64,000 nt of DNA, from the NCBI GenBank assembly GCA_964436045.1, contig CAYTBN010000004.1:62001-126000 (forward strand). Direction: 5' to 3'. Source of the DNA: CAYTBN01 sp964436045. GTDB taxonomy: Bacteria > Myxococcota_A > UBA796 > UBA9615 > CAYRNR01. Of this stretch, positions 7,852-16,800 are shown one piece after another; positions within the stretch are counted from its first letter, which is position 1, and every line of letters starts with the position of its first letter. A program made the position numbers and the translations under genes. Under the pieces are notes generated by a model. The model ran no database searches, was not told the origin of the DNA, and saw only the letters and a program-made list of their open reading frames with translations.

Positions 7852-9237
7852 ATGGCGAATCCCCCCGAAGACGAGGGCTTCGACTGGATCGAGGCGGTCG
7901 TCAAGCTGGCCGGCATGGTCGGGATGAACAAGGTCCGTGTCCGCTGGAAGCTGATGCGCTTCCGCGAGGGCGCAGCCCAGCAGGGGCGGCGCGTCCGGAC
8001 GCGGACCGCCCACGTGCGGTACGAGCACAAGATCTGCGGCCGCTGCGGGGCGATCAACGACCGCGAGGCGAAGGTCTGCGTCGAGTGCGAGGAGCGCCTG
8101 CGTTCCCACACCTTCCAGCAGGTCGAGCGCCTGGGGGTGTCGGCACCGGATTTTCTGTCCGTCAGCACCGTGCTGTGCGTGGCGATGATCGCGATCTACG
8201 CCCTGCTGGCCACCGAGAGCGCTGGCGGCCTGTGGAGCCTCGACAGCCTGACCCTGTTGCGCCATGGCGGCAGCTATCCGCCGGCGGTGTACGACGGCGA
8301 GTGGTGGCGGCTGGGCACCTCGATCTTCCTCCACGCCGGGCTCTGGCACATCGGCTTCAACACCATCGCGCTGTGGCAGATCGGGCCGTCCCTCGAGGGG
8401 CTCTACGGGCGCCACCGGATGTTGTTCTTCTTCATGCTGACCGGGGTCCTGGCGGCGGCAGGCAGCGTGGTCTTCCGCGCGGGGGGGGTCGGCATCGGCG
8501 CCTCCGGGGCGATCATGGGGCTGATCGGGCTGGCGGCGGGCTGGGGCCAGCGGGACGGTACCACCGTGGGCCGCGAGGTCCGCAACCGGATGGTCAAGTG
8601 GGCGATCTACGTCATGCTGTTCGGCTGGTTCATCGGCGCGGACAACATGGCCCACGGGATCGGCTTCCTGGCCGGCGGCGCGATGGGCTTCCTGGGCCCG
8701 GCGCTCAAACCAAGGGACACCGGCCTGGGGCCCCTGTCGATGGGCATGGGCGCGGTCGGGGTGCTCGCTGCGCTGCTGTCCGCCGGCCTCACCGTGCTGC
8801 CGCCAGCCGGGGCAGATCGCTGGACCGGCGGCGAGGCATCCGACCTGGTGTCGCGGTCCGTGGGGACCTACTTCTACGAGATGGGCGAGGTCGAACACGA
8901 GATGTCCGCGGCCGACTGGCGCAGGATCTATGACCCCTGGCTGGCGATCTGTGCCGCACAACGCGATGGCGACGAGGAGCGCGCCTTGCGCCTGATGCGA
9001 GATCAGTACCCCGGTTCCCCGGATGTCGAACTGGGCGCCGAGAACGTGGCCGCATCCTGCCAGGCCATCGACGACCTCGGCGTCCAGTGTGGCAAGTACC
9101 GGGAGCGGGGAATCCAGGTCTTCGTCGGTGACGACCACGAGGCGATCGCCGAGGAGTACCGCGGCCTGATGGCCCGCCACTACGACTCGTTCTGCAGCGG
9201 CCTCGAGGGGGCGCGAGTGCCACCCGGGACCCCGTGA
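7852..9237 (+). CDS. Rhomboid-family intramembrane serine protease with N-terminal zinc ribbon
   Basis: Rhomboid protease, which cuts membrane-anchored substrates inside the lipid bilayer. The N-terminus carries a zinc ribbon, CGRC at 62-65 and CVEC at 76-79. Six or so membrane segments follow (residues ~100-275). The catalytic serine is S218 in IGASGAIMG and the partner histidine H268 in DNMAHGIGFLAGG; N170 in HIGFNTIALW fits the conserved loop Asn. A seventh hydrophobic segment lies near residue 290, and the last ~150 residues form a soluble, probably periplasmic, helical domain that I do not recognise. The length (461) exceeds a minimal rhomboid because of the two extra domains. A TATAGT box at 7791-7796 may be its -10. 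The ATG is preceded only by a weak purine stretch. Confidence 0.88.
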   Translation: MANPPEDEGFDWIEAVVKLAGMVGMNKVRVRWKLMRFREGAAQQGRRVRTRTAHVRYEHKICGRCGAINDREAKVCVECEERLRSHTFQQVERLGVSAPDFLSVSTVLCVAMIAIYALLATESAGGLWSLDSLTLLRHGGSYPPAVYDGEWWRLGTSIFLHAGLWHIGFNTIALWQIGPSLEGLYGRHRMLFFFMLTGVLAAAGSVVFRAGGVGIGASGAIMGLIGLAAGWGQRDGTTVGREVRNRMVKWAIYVMLFGWFIGADNMAHGIGFLAGGAMGFLGPALKPRDTGLGPLSMGMGAVGVLAALLSAGLTVLPPAGADRWTGGEASDLVSRSVGTYFYEMGEVEHEMSAADWRRIYDPWLAICAAQRDGDEERALRLMRDQYPGSPDVELGAENVAASCQAIDDLGVQCGKYRERGIQVFVGDDHEAIAEEYRGLMARHYDSFCSGLEGARVPPGTP

Positions 9238-9336
9238 TCCCGGTCCTCAATCCACCAACTGCAACGCGGTGTAGTCCACCGGCTCGGTCATGACGCGGTG
9301 TACAGCTGATCGATGGTCTGCAGCCCGTCGATCGCG

Positions 9337-9365
9337 TCGCCGGGGGAACAGCCCACCCGTATAAT
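9337..9365 (+). promoter_or_regulatory. Possible sigma70-type promoter for the aminotransferase / omega-amidase operon
   Basis: A perfect TATAAT at 9360-9365 lies 39 bases before the GTG start at 9404. The -35 position (9337-9342, TCGCCG) is a poor match, so an activator or another sigma factor may be needed. The 166-base gap after the rhomboid gene holds nothing else I can identify. Confidence 0.35.
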
Positions 9366-9403
9366 GCCTGGCGTCCGCTCGCGAATCCATGGAGGGAGAC
9401 GCC

Positions 9404-10573
9404 GTGCCCGATCCCACTCGACGCTCGCTGCGGCCCTTCGGGGTGTCGGTCTTCACCGAGTACACCGAGCTGGCCAACCGGCACGAGGCGGTCAACCTGT
9501 CCCAGGGCTTCCCGGACTTCGACGGACCCGCCGCGATCATCGAAGCGGCGGTTGCGGCCATGCGGGCCGGACACAACCAGTACGCCCCCAGCCCCGGACT
9601 GCCCGCCCTGCGCCGTGCGGTGGCAGCAAAGGTGGAACGGCTCTACGGTCTGAGCCCGGATCCGCAGGACGAGGTCACGGTGTTCTGCGGCGCCACCGAG
9701 GCGATCTTCTCCACGATCATGGCCCTGGTCGAGCCCGGCGACGAGGTGGTGCTGATCGAGCCGGCCTACGACTCCTACGCCCCCAGCGTGGCCATGGCCG
9801 GTGGCACCGTCCGCTGGGTTCCGCTGGATCCGGACGACCTGTCGCTGGATCTCGACGCGCTGGCCGCGGCGATGGGACCCCGGACCAAGCTCGTGGTGAT
9901 CAACACCCCGATGAATCCCACCGGCAAGGTCTTCGACGTCGGCGAGCTGGCGGCCATCGGCGAGCTGGCGCGCCGCCACGACGCCTTCGTGGTCTGTGAC
10001 GAGGTCTACGAACACCTCACCTACGGCGGCCGGGTCCACACCCCGGCGGCGACGCTCGACGGCCTGTTCGAGCGCACGGTCACCATCTCCTCGACGGCCA
10101 AGACCTTCTCGATGACCGGCTGGAAGGTGGGCTACGCGGTGGCGCCCCCGGCTCTCTCGCGGGCGATCCGGATGTCGCACCAGTTCGTGACCTTCTGCAC
10201 GCCGATGCCCTTCCAGCACGCGATGGCGGCCGCCATCGACGGCAGCGACGATTTCTATCCCGAGCTGCTGGCGGAGTACGACGAACGCCGGCGCCTGTTC
10301 GGAGCGGCGCTGGAGGCCGCCGGCTTCCGGATCGTCCCTCCGCAGGGGACCTATTATGTGATGGCGGACATCACCCCATTGGGGGTCGATGACGACGTGG
10401 AGTTCTGCCGGATGTTGCCCGAGCGGTTCGGCGTGGCCGCGATCCCGGTGTCGGCGTTCTACCGGGAGCGGCGCATGGGCCGCCACCTCGTGCGGTTCGC
10501 GTTCTGCAAACGCACCGAGGTGCTGGAGCGGGCGGGGGAGCGGCTGCAGACACTGCGGAGGGTGCTGGGATGA
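9404..10573 (+). CDS. PLP-dependent aminotransferase, class I/II (methionine/kynurenine type)
   Basis: Fold-type I aminotransferase of 389 residues. The PLP lysine is K233 in SSTAKTFSMTGWKVGY, with NTPMNPTGK (substrate loop), CDEVYEHL (cofactor Asp) and the N-terminal NLSQGFPDF all as in the MtnE/YbdL and kynurenine/glutamine transaminase group. GTG 9404 is chosen because GGAGGGAG at 9391-9398 gives correct spacing; the ATG at 9389 lies before that site. The last base pairs overlap the next gene (ATGA at 10570-10573), so the two products are made together. In the known pathway such enzymes use Gln or Met as amino donor, leaving alpha-ketoglutaramate for an omega-amidase, which is what the next gene appears to be. 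Confidence 0.88.
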   Translation: MPDPTRRSLRPFGVSVFTEYTELANRHEAVNLSQGFPDFDGPAAIIEAAVAAMRAGHNQYAPSPGLPALRRAVAAKVERLYGLSPDPQDEVTVFCGATEAIFSTIMALVEPGDEVVLIEPAYDSYAPSVAMAGGTVRWVPLDPDDLSLDLDALAAAMGPRTKLVVINTPMNPTGKVFDVGELAAIGELARRHDAFVVCDEVYEHLTYGGRVHTPAATLDGLFERTVTISSTAKTFSMTGWKVGYAVAPPALSRAIRMSHQFVTFCTPMPFQHAMAAAIDGSDDFYPELLAEYDERRRLFGAALEAAGFRIVPPQGTYYVMADITPLGVDDDVEFCRMLPERFGVAAIPVSAFYRERRMGRHLVRFAFCKRTEVLERAGERLQTLRRVLG

Positions 10574-11379
10574 GGATCGCCGCGGTCCAGATGGACATCG
10601 TCTGGGAACAGCCCATCGAGAACCTGCGGACGGCGGCCACGCGAATCGCGGAGGCCGCGGATGCGGGCGCGGACTTGGTGGTGCTGCCGGAGATGTTCTC
10701 CACCGGCTTCTCGATGAAGACCGCCAAGACCGCCGAACCGGCGGGGGGCCCGATCGAACGTTTCTGCGGCGACCAGGCCCGGCGCCACGGTCTCCATCTG
10801 CTGGGCACAAAGGCCGCGCGGTTCCAGGGTGAACCCCAGAACGCGGCGCTGTTGTTCGGCCCCGACGGCAAGCTGGCCGCCTACCAGGGCAAGGTCCACC
10901 CTTTCACCTTCGCCGGCGAGCACCAGCACTTCCGCGCCGCCGACGAGCTCAGCGTCACCCCCGTGGGTTCCTTCCGTCTGGCCACCGCGATCTGCTACGA
11001 CCTGCGCTTCCCCGAGCTGTTCCGCGCCCTCGCCCTCGGCGGGGCCGACCTGATCGTGGTGCCTGCCAACTGGCCCCGGTCGCGGATGACCGCCTGGTCC
11101 CAGCTGCTCATCGCCCGCGCCATCGAGAACCAGTGTTACGTGGTCGGCGTGAACCGCGTGGGACGCGGCGGTGGTCTGGACTACGACGGCCGTTCCGCCA
11201 TCATCGACCCCCTCGGCGAGGTGCTGGCCACCGCCCGGGGCACGGAGCAGCTGGTGGTAGCCGACCTGGATCCCGACCACCTGGCCGACGTCCGCGAGCG
11301 CTTCCCCTTCTTGCCCGACGCCCGCCAGGATCTGTTCCCCAGCCTCTGGCCGCCGAAGATCCGGGATCCGGGGAACTAG
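10570..11379 (+). CDS. Carbon-nitrogen hydrolase, omega-amidase type
   Basis: Nitrilase-superfamily enzyme of 269 residues with the Glu-Lys-Cys triad: E41 in VVLPEMFSTGFS, K108 in YQGKVHPF and C142 in TAICYDLRFPELFR. The EMFSTGF and CYDLRFPE contexts are those of the YafV/MtnU/NIT2 branch, which hydrolyses alpha-ketoglutaramate or alpha-ketosuccinamate. It overlaps the aminotransferase stop by four bases, a coupling expected for a glutamine transaminase plus omega-amidase pair in methionine salvage or amino-acid turnover. Cytoplasmic; no signal peptide. The exact substrate is inferred from subfamily and neighbour. Confidence 0.87.
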   Translation: MRIAAVQMDIVWEQPIENLRTAATRIAEAADAGADLVVLPEMFSTGFSMKTAKTAEPAGGPIERFCGDQARRHGLHLLGTKAARFQGEPQNAALLFGPDGKLAAYQGKVHPFTFAGEHQHFRAADELSVTPVGSFRLATAICYDLRFPELFRALALGGADLIVVPANWPRSRMTAWSQLLIARAIENQCYVVGVNRVGRGGGLDYDGRSAIIDPLGEVLATARGTEQLVVADLDPDHLADVRERFPFLPDARQDLFPSLWPPKIRDPGN

Positions 11380-11393
11380 GAACCAACAAGGGC

Positions 11394-12263
11394 TCAGTCG
11401 AGGGAGATCTCGGCGCTTTCGTCGGCGCTCTCGTCCTCGTCCCCCGGCTCGGGGCGCGAGAGCTTGACGGCCGCGTAGATCGAGAAGGCGTAGCAGCGCT
11501 TCTCCTGGTCGGCGAGGCCGATCCCCAGCATGTACTCGGAGAACTCGCCGTAGCCCTTGGTGGGGTCGGTGGGGAGCAACACGTGTTCGGAGTTGTCCGG
11601 CGTGGCGCCCGCGACCTTGGTCGTGCCCCGGCCGCCGTCGGGGGTGCGGAAGACGCGGTAGACGTCGACCCGGACGCCCTCGGGCTTGTCCAGCAAGATC
11701 TGGCCGCCCTCGTACACCAGCACGCAGTCCCGGTCCCCCTCGATGTCCACCAGCTCGACGTCGGTGGCGTTGGGGTTGAGCACGATCTCGTAGTCGTTGC
11801 GGCGGGAGTCGAAGCCGAAGGAGAAGTCGTCCTGGATCCGCATCTTGTAGGAACGGGCTCCGGACAACGTACCGGCGGCCTCGGTGCGGACGAAGGTCCC
11901 CGCGGCGGTGGCCACCTCGACGGCGTACTGCACGTCGAGGGTGGCGTTGGTCGGGATCGCAAGCGCCCGCTGTTCGGTGGTGTGGGTGCCGGGCATCATC
12001 GAGCCCAGCGGCCGGGGTTCGCCTTCGTCCGGATCGAGCTCCGGCACGATCTGGCTCAGGGCGTACTCGATGGACACGATCGACGGGGGCAAGCCGCCGT
12101 CCCCGCCGGGTTCCCCGTCCGGATCGTCGTCGGCGTGGGTGTCGTCCAGATCCCAGTCCGTACCGAGCTCCTGCGACATCTCGCGGAACAGCTCGTCGAA
12201 CTCGTCCCCCTGGACATCTCCCCCCGGGCTCCCACCCTCGTCGCCCGGTTTCTTGCGGCCCAT
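11394..12263 (-). CDS. Hypothetical acidic protein
   Basis: A 289-residue protein with no recognisable family. The first ~75 residues are Gly/Asp/Glu-rich and probably disordered (GDEGGSPGGDVQGDEFDELF). The middle and end have alternating hydrophobic residues of a beta-sandwich type, including repeated segments such as NDYEIVLNPNATDVELVDIEGD, and the tail is again acidic. There is no signal peptide, lipobox or membrane segment, so it is probably cytoplasmic. It is convergent with the omega-amidase (14-base gap) and divergent from the YihY gene across a 149-base region. Confidence 0.7.
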   Translation of the reverse strand: MGRKKPGDEGGSPGGDVQGDEFDELFREMSQELGTDWDLDDTHADDDPDGEPGGDGGLPPSIVSIEYALSQIVPELDPDEGEPRPLGSMMPGTHTTEQRALAIPTNATLDVQYAVEVATAAGTFVRTEAAGTLSGARSYKMRIQDDFSFGFDSRRNDYEIVLNPNATDVELVDIEGDRDCVLVYEGGQILLDKPEGVRVDVYRVFRTPDGGRGTTKVAGATPDNSEHVLLPTDPTKGYGEFSEYMLGIGLADQEKRCYAFSIYAAVKLSRPEPGDEDESADESAEISLD

Positions 12264-12305
12264 GGTGTGGCACTCCTCCCGACGGTCGCAGCGGCCAGAG
12301 TGTAC

Positions 12306-12342
12306 CCTCGCGCGCGAGGCCGGACCACCCGCGTGCTATACT
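12306..12342 (+). promoter_or_regulatory. Palindrome and extended -10 box upstream of the YihY-like gene
   Basis: CCTCGCGCGCGAGG (12306-12319) is a perfect 14-base palindrome. Just downstream TGCTATACT (12334-12342) is an extended -10 element (TGn plus TATACT) reading toward the YihY-like gene at 12413. The palindrome sits where the -35 element would be, a usual operator position. No regulator is assigned. Confidence 0.35.
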
Positions 12343-12412
12343 CCGTCGCGGGCCGAACCAGAAAACACTCGCAATTCCGAGAAGTTGAAGGGGACTTGGC
12401 CACACGCCGTTC

Positions 12413-13747
12413 ATGTCCACCCTCCGACCGCGCGCCCTCCTGCGATTGCTCCGGATCCGGCTCTCCCGGGGGTACCGCGATCTGATCCTGCACAGCGGTC
12501 TCCCCGGTGCCGCCCGAAACCCGCTGCTGTTCGCGACGTTCCTGGTCCGGGAGATCGCCCGCAAGCAGTGCTCGACCCGGGCGATGGCGCTCTCGTTCCA
12601 GGTGCTGTTCTGTCTGGTGCCCGCGCTGACCCTGGTCACCACGCTGTTCGCGCTGGTGCCGGGGCTGGCAGCCGCGCGACAGCGCTTCACCGCCTTCGTG
12701 GTCGACGAGTTCCTGCCCTACGACCGCGACCTGGTGCTGGAGCACGTCGAGACCTTCATGGACAACGCCGAGGTCTTCTCGGTGGTCGGGGTGGCGGTGC
12801 TGGTGTGGGGCACCGCGGTCCTGGTGCTGACACTGAGCCGCACGCTGAACAAGATCTGGAACATCCGGCTGGCGCGGACGGCCTGGCTGCAGCGCGTCGG
12901 CGGGCTGGGGATGATCGCGTCGCTGTTCTTGTTCGCTGCGGTGGCGGGGGTGATCACCTCCTCACCGTTCCAGTCATTGCTGCGGATGCTGGACCGAGCC
13001 CCGCTGGTGACCCCGGGCCTGCGGTCCTTCCTGACCGGCCTGGGCATCGGCTGGATGGTCTGCTTCGTGCTGTACAAACTGGTGCCGAGCACCTGGGTCC
13101 GGACCAGCTCGGCGGCGGTGGCGGCGCTGGTGGCGTCCACCTTCCTGACCCTGGCCAAGATGGGCTTCCTGGCCTTCGCCGGCTGGACGACCACCTACAC
13201 CCGGATCTACGGCGTCATCGGCGCCCTGTTCATGACCTTGCTGTGGGTGTACGTGGCCTGGTTGATCGTGCTGGCCGGGGCGGTGATGGCCTTCGTGCTG
13301 CAGAACTACGAGCACATCGCCGGTCGCGAACAGGAGAGGATGCTCGGGGAGCGCTACCAGACCTTCTTCGCCACCCGCATGCTGCTGGCGGTCTACCAGG
13401 CCCAGGCGGCCGGACGCTCGCCGGTCTCGATCGTGCACATCGCCAAGGAGCTGGGGCTGGCCGTCTATCTCGCGGATCGGATCGCGGGTCAGCTGGCCGC
13501 CCGCGGTCTGGTGCGCCTGGCCGGTACCAGCCGGTGGGAACAGCTGGAGCCCTGTTTGGCCCCCGAGTCGATCACCCTGGCCCGGGTGGCGCTGGCGGTC
13601 AGCAGCGATCCCCTGGCCGTGCCCGCCGAGCAGGTGGATGGCGATCCCTCGGTGCAGGAGCTCGCCGCCCGCCTCCGGGGTGTCCGCACCACGCTGCTGA
13701 TCCCGATGCGCGAGACCACCGTCGCCGAGCTACTCGCCACGGAGTGA
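12413..13747 (+). CDS. YihY/BrkB-family inner-membrane protein
   Basis: A 444-residue membrane protein of the YihY family (often misannotated as ribonuclease BN). The family start is clear in STRAMALSFQVLFCLVPALTL, and six membrane segments follow to about residue 300, with LNKIWNIR and LLWVYVAWLIVLAGAVMAF as conserved parts. The last ~130 residues are a soluble winged-helix-like domain (KELGLAVYLADRIAGQLAARGLVRL), seen in the longer members. Function in the family is unsettled; transport or envelope roles are suggested. The ATG at 12413 is preceded by GAAGTTGAAGGGGA, an acceptable ribosome binding site though distant. Confidence 0.82.
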   Translation: MSTLRPRALLRLLRIRLSRGYRDLILHSGLPGAARNPLLFATFLVREIARKQCSTRAMALSFQVLFCLVPALTLVTTLFALVPGLAAARQRFTAFVVDEFLPYDRDLVLEHVETFMDNAEVFSVVGVAVLVWGTAVLVLTLSRTLNKIWNIRLARTAWLQRVGGLGMIASLFLFAAVAGVITSSPFQSLLRMLDRAPLVTPGLRSFLTGLGIGWMVCFVLYKLVPSTWVRTSSAAVAALVASTFLTLAKMGFLAFAGWTTTYTRIYGVIGALFMTLLWVYVAWLIVLAGAVMAFVLQNYEHIAGREQERMLGERYQTFFATRMLLAVYQAQAAGRSPVSIVHIAKELGLAVYLADRIAGQLAARGLVRLAGTSRWEQLEPCLAPESITLARVALAVSSDPLAVPAEQVDGDPSVQELAARLRGVRTTLLIPMRETTVAELLATE

Positions 13748-13868
13748 CAGCGCGGTCCTTCATCCTGCCGTTCACCGTGGGGGTACGGGTTCCCTGTATG
13801 ATGCGACCTGACGAGGTGGGGTATCCCTCGCCCGCCTCCGCACGATCCCAAGCCGGAAGGGGCCGGAG

Positions 13869-16800
13869 ATGGAACGCTGGACAACCTCGAACCCGGGCCG
13901 CTGGAGCGTGGCGCTGGCCCTCGGCTGCGCGCTGACCCTCGGCTGCAACGAGAACCTGCTCCAGGAACTCGACCCGGACATCTTCGTGTCCCCGGAGGAG
14001 GTCGACTTCGGCACGGTGACCGTGGGCGTGTCCTCCCAGCAGACCCTGGCAATCCACAACGTGGGCGGCGGAACGCTTTCCGTGGACTCGGTCGAGATGG
14101 TCGATCCGGCCGGGCCGTTCTCGGTCCAGGACTTCGGCGGCACCCTGAGCAGCGAAGACGTGACCGAGGTGCAGGTGACCTTCCTGCCCAGCGAACTGGG
14201 CCCTGCCGAGGGATCGATCCGCGTGATCAGCGACGACCCGGACGAGGCCGAGGTGCTGGTGCCCGTATTCGCCGTCGACGTCCTCGAGGCGCCGACCCCG
14301 GCCATCGCCTGGTCCCCCTCGTCCCTGGACTGGGGGGCGGTACCCAGCGGCGGTGCCGTGACCATGTCCGTGACGGTCAGCAGCGTTGGCACCGCCGACC
14401 TCGCGATGTCCGACATCTACCTGGACGGGAGCAGCTCGGCGGAATTCACCCTCGAGACCAATCCCGCACCCACCACCCTCGCGCCCAGCTACACCACCCA
14501 GATCGACGTGCTCTACACCCCCACGGACGAGGTGGCGGACAGCGGCACCCTGGTGATCCTCAACGACGACCCCGACACGCCCCAGGTGGAGATCCCCCTG
14601 TCGGGCGAGCTGCAGCCCGCTCCCGACATCGAGCTGGTCCCCAGCCAGCTGGTGTTCGGCGAGGTGTCGATGGGCACCACCGTCACGATGGACGCCGAGA
14701 TATGGAGCCTCGGGGACGTGGATCTGGAGCTGGGCACGCTGATCCCGGCCGGGTCCAGCGAGTTCACGATGATCACCGACCCCGGCGGTGCGCTGCTGGC
14801 CCCGGGTGACCACGTCACCGTCACGGTCAGCTACACCCCCATCGACCTGAACCCGGACACCGGCGCCATCGAGATCCCCAGCAACGACCCGGACGAGCCC
14901 GTGGTGACCCTGATGCTGGCGGGGCAGCACGAGCCCGTCCCCGACATCGAGGTCGACCCGATCCACGTGGACTTCGGTCTGGTGGGGGTGGGGGTGACCG
15001 CCACCGAGACCGTGGCGGTGACCAACGTGGGCACGGGCGACCTGACCGTGGACGCTCCAGTGCTGACCGGGTCGTCCGACTTCGGCATCAGCGCCGCCCA
15101 GTTCCCGGCGGTGATCGCCCCGAACAGCACCGAGCTGATCCTGGTGAGCTGCCTGCCCACCGATCTGGCGGACGACACCGGCGAGATCGCCATCACCAGC
15201 GACGACGCCGACGAGCCGCTGGTGATCGTGACCCTGGTGGGCGCCGCCGAACCGGCGCCGGACATCGATCTGTTCCCGACCACCCTGTCCTTCGGGTCGG
15301 TGATGATCGGCGCCACCAGCGCCCTGGACGCGACCATCTCTAACCTGGGGACCGCGGACCTGGAGCTCGGGTCGCTGGCCGTCGTCAACGCCTCCGAGTT
15401 CACCATCACGGTCGATCCCTCGTTCCAGACGCTGGGGCCCAACGACACGACCACCGTCCAGGTGACCTACGCGCCGGTCAACGCCGGCTCCGACACCGGG
15501 CTGGTGGAGATCCCCAGCAACGACCCGGACGAGAACCCGGTCTTCCTGGTGCTCGATGGCTCCGAGATGCCGGTCCCCGACATCGTCGTCGACCCCCTGT
15601 CCATCGACTTCGGGCAGGTGGACATCGGCCACACCAACGTCCATACGGTGTTCGTCGACAACATCGGCGCCGCCAACCTGGACGTGACCGCGGTGACCCT
15701 CTCGGGCAGCAGCGACTTCTCGGTCAGCTCGGGGGGATTGCCCGGCGTCCTCGTCCAGTTCGCCCAGGCGACGGCGTACGTGACCTACGCACCCTCGGAC
15801 GACGTGGACGACAGCGCCACCCTCACCTTCGCCAGCAACGACCCGGACGAGCCCACCGTCGACGTGTTGCTCTACGGTGAGCCGACCCCCTACCCCGACA
15901 TCGACGTCGATCCCTGGACCGTGGACTTCGGCGGTGTGCGGATCAACACGACCGAGTACGAGTGGGTCACCATCACCAACGTCGGTGACGCCGACCTGGA
16001 GATCTACAACTGCCAGGCCTCTGGCGACCCGTCCTTCTTCATCAACACCGATCCAGGCGGTGCGGTCGTGAGCCCCGGCGGCTCGGTGCAGATGGAGATC
16101 GGCTTCGACCCGCACTCCGAGGCGTCCTACAACGGCATCGCCGAGATCCCGAGCAACGATCCCGACGAGGCGATCGTGGTCGTCGACCTGCTCGGTGAAG
16201 GCACGGCGCCCGCCATCGAACTGGACCCGGTCTACCACTACTTCGGTGGCGCGCTCGTGGGCTGCCCCTACGAGGTCGACATCGCGGTCAAGAGCGTGGG
16301 TAGCGCTCCCCTGGAGCTGATGGGCTACACCTTCTACGACTCGCCGCCCGTGGGCGCGATGGACATCGACGCCAGCGACCTGGACACCTATCTGGCCAAC
16401 GGCTGGGACCTGGATCCGGGAGACGAGATCATCGTCACCGTCAGCTTCCTTCCCGACGACGTGATCACCTACGACGGCCTGCTGGAGGTGGACAGCGACG
16501 ACCCCAACCTGCCCCACGCGATGGCCGACCAGCAGGGCGACGGCGTCGCTGGCGGGACCACCACCGACAACTTCCAGCAGCAGGGCAACAACTGGGCGGA
16601 CGTGCTGTGGGTGGTCGACAACTCGTGCTCGATGGGCGACGAGCAAGGCAAGCTCGGCGACGACTTCAGCTACTTCCACAGCATCATCAACAACGCCGGC
16701 GTGGACTACCACATCGCCAACGTGACCACCGACGACGAGGACTTCCAAGGCGGCCAGTCGGTGATCTACCCGACCACCCCCAACGGCGCCAGCGTGTTCG

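Noticed and set aside
6664..9180. Long minus-strand frame of 838 codons
   Set aside because: Only the part below 7587 is amidase; the rest is antisense to the rhomboid gene and has no family features.
10459..12690. Long minus-strand frame across the omega-amidase and YihY regions
   Set aside because: Arg/Gly-rich antisense sequence with no signature, overlapping well-supported genes.
13599..16748. 1049-codon minus-strand frame antisense to the giant lipoprotein
   Set aside because: Val/His/Asp-rich pattern that comes from the complement of the DFG repeats; the plus-strand product has signal peptide and domains.
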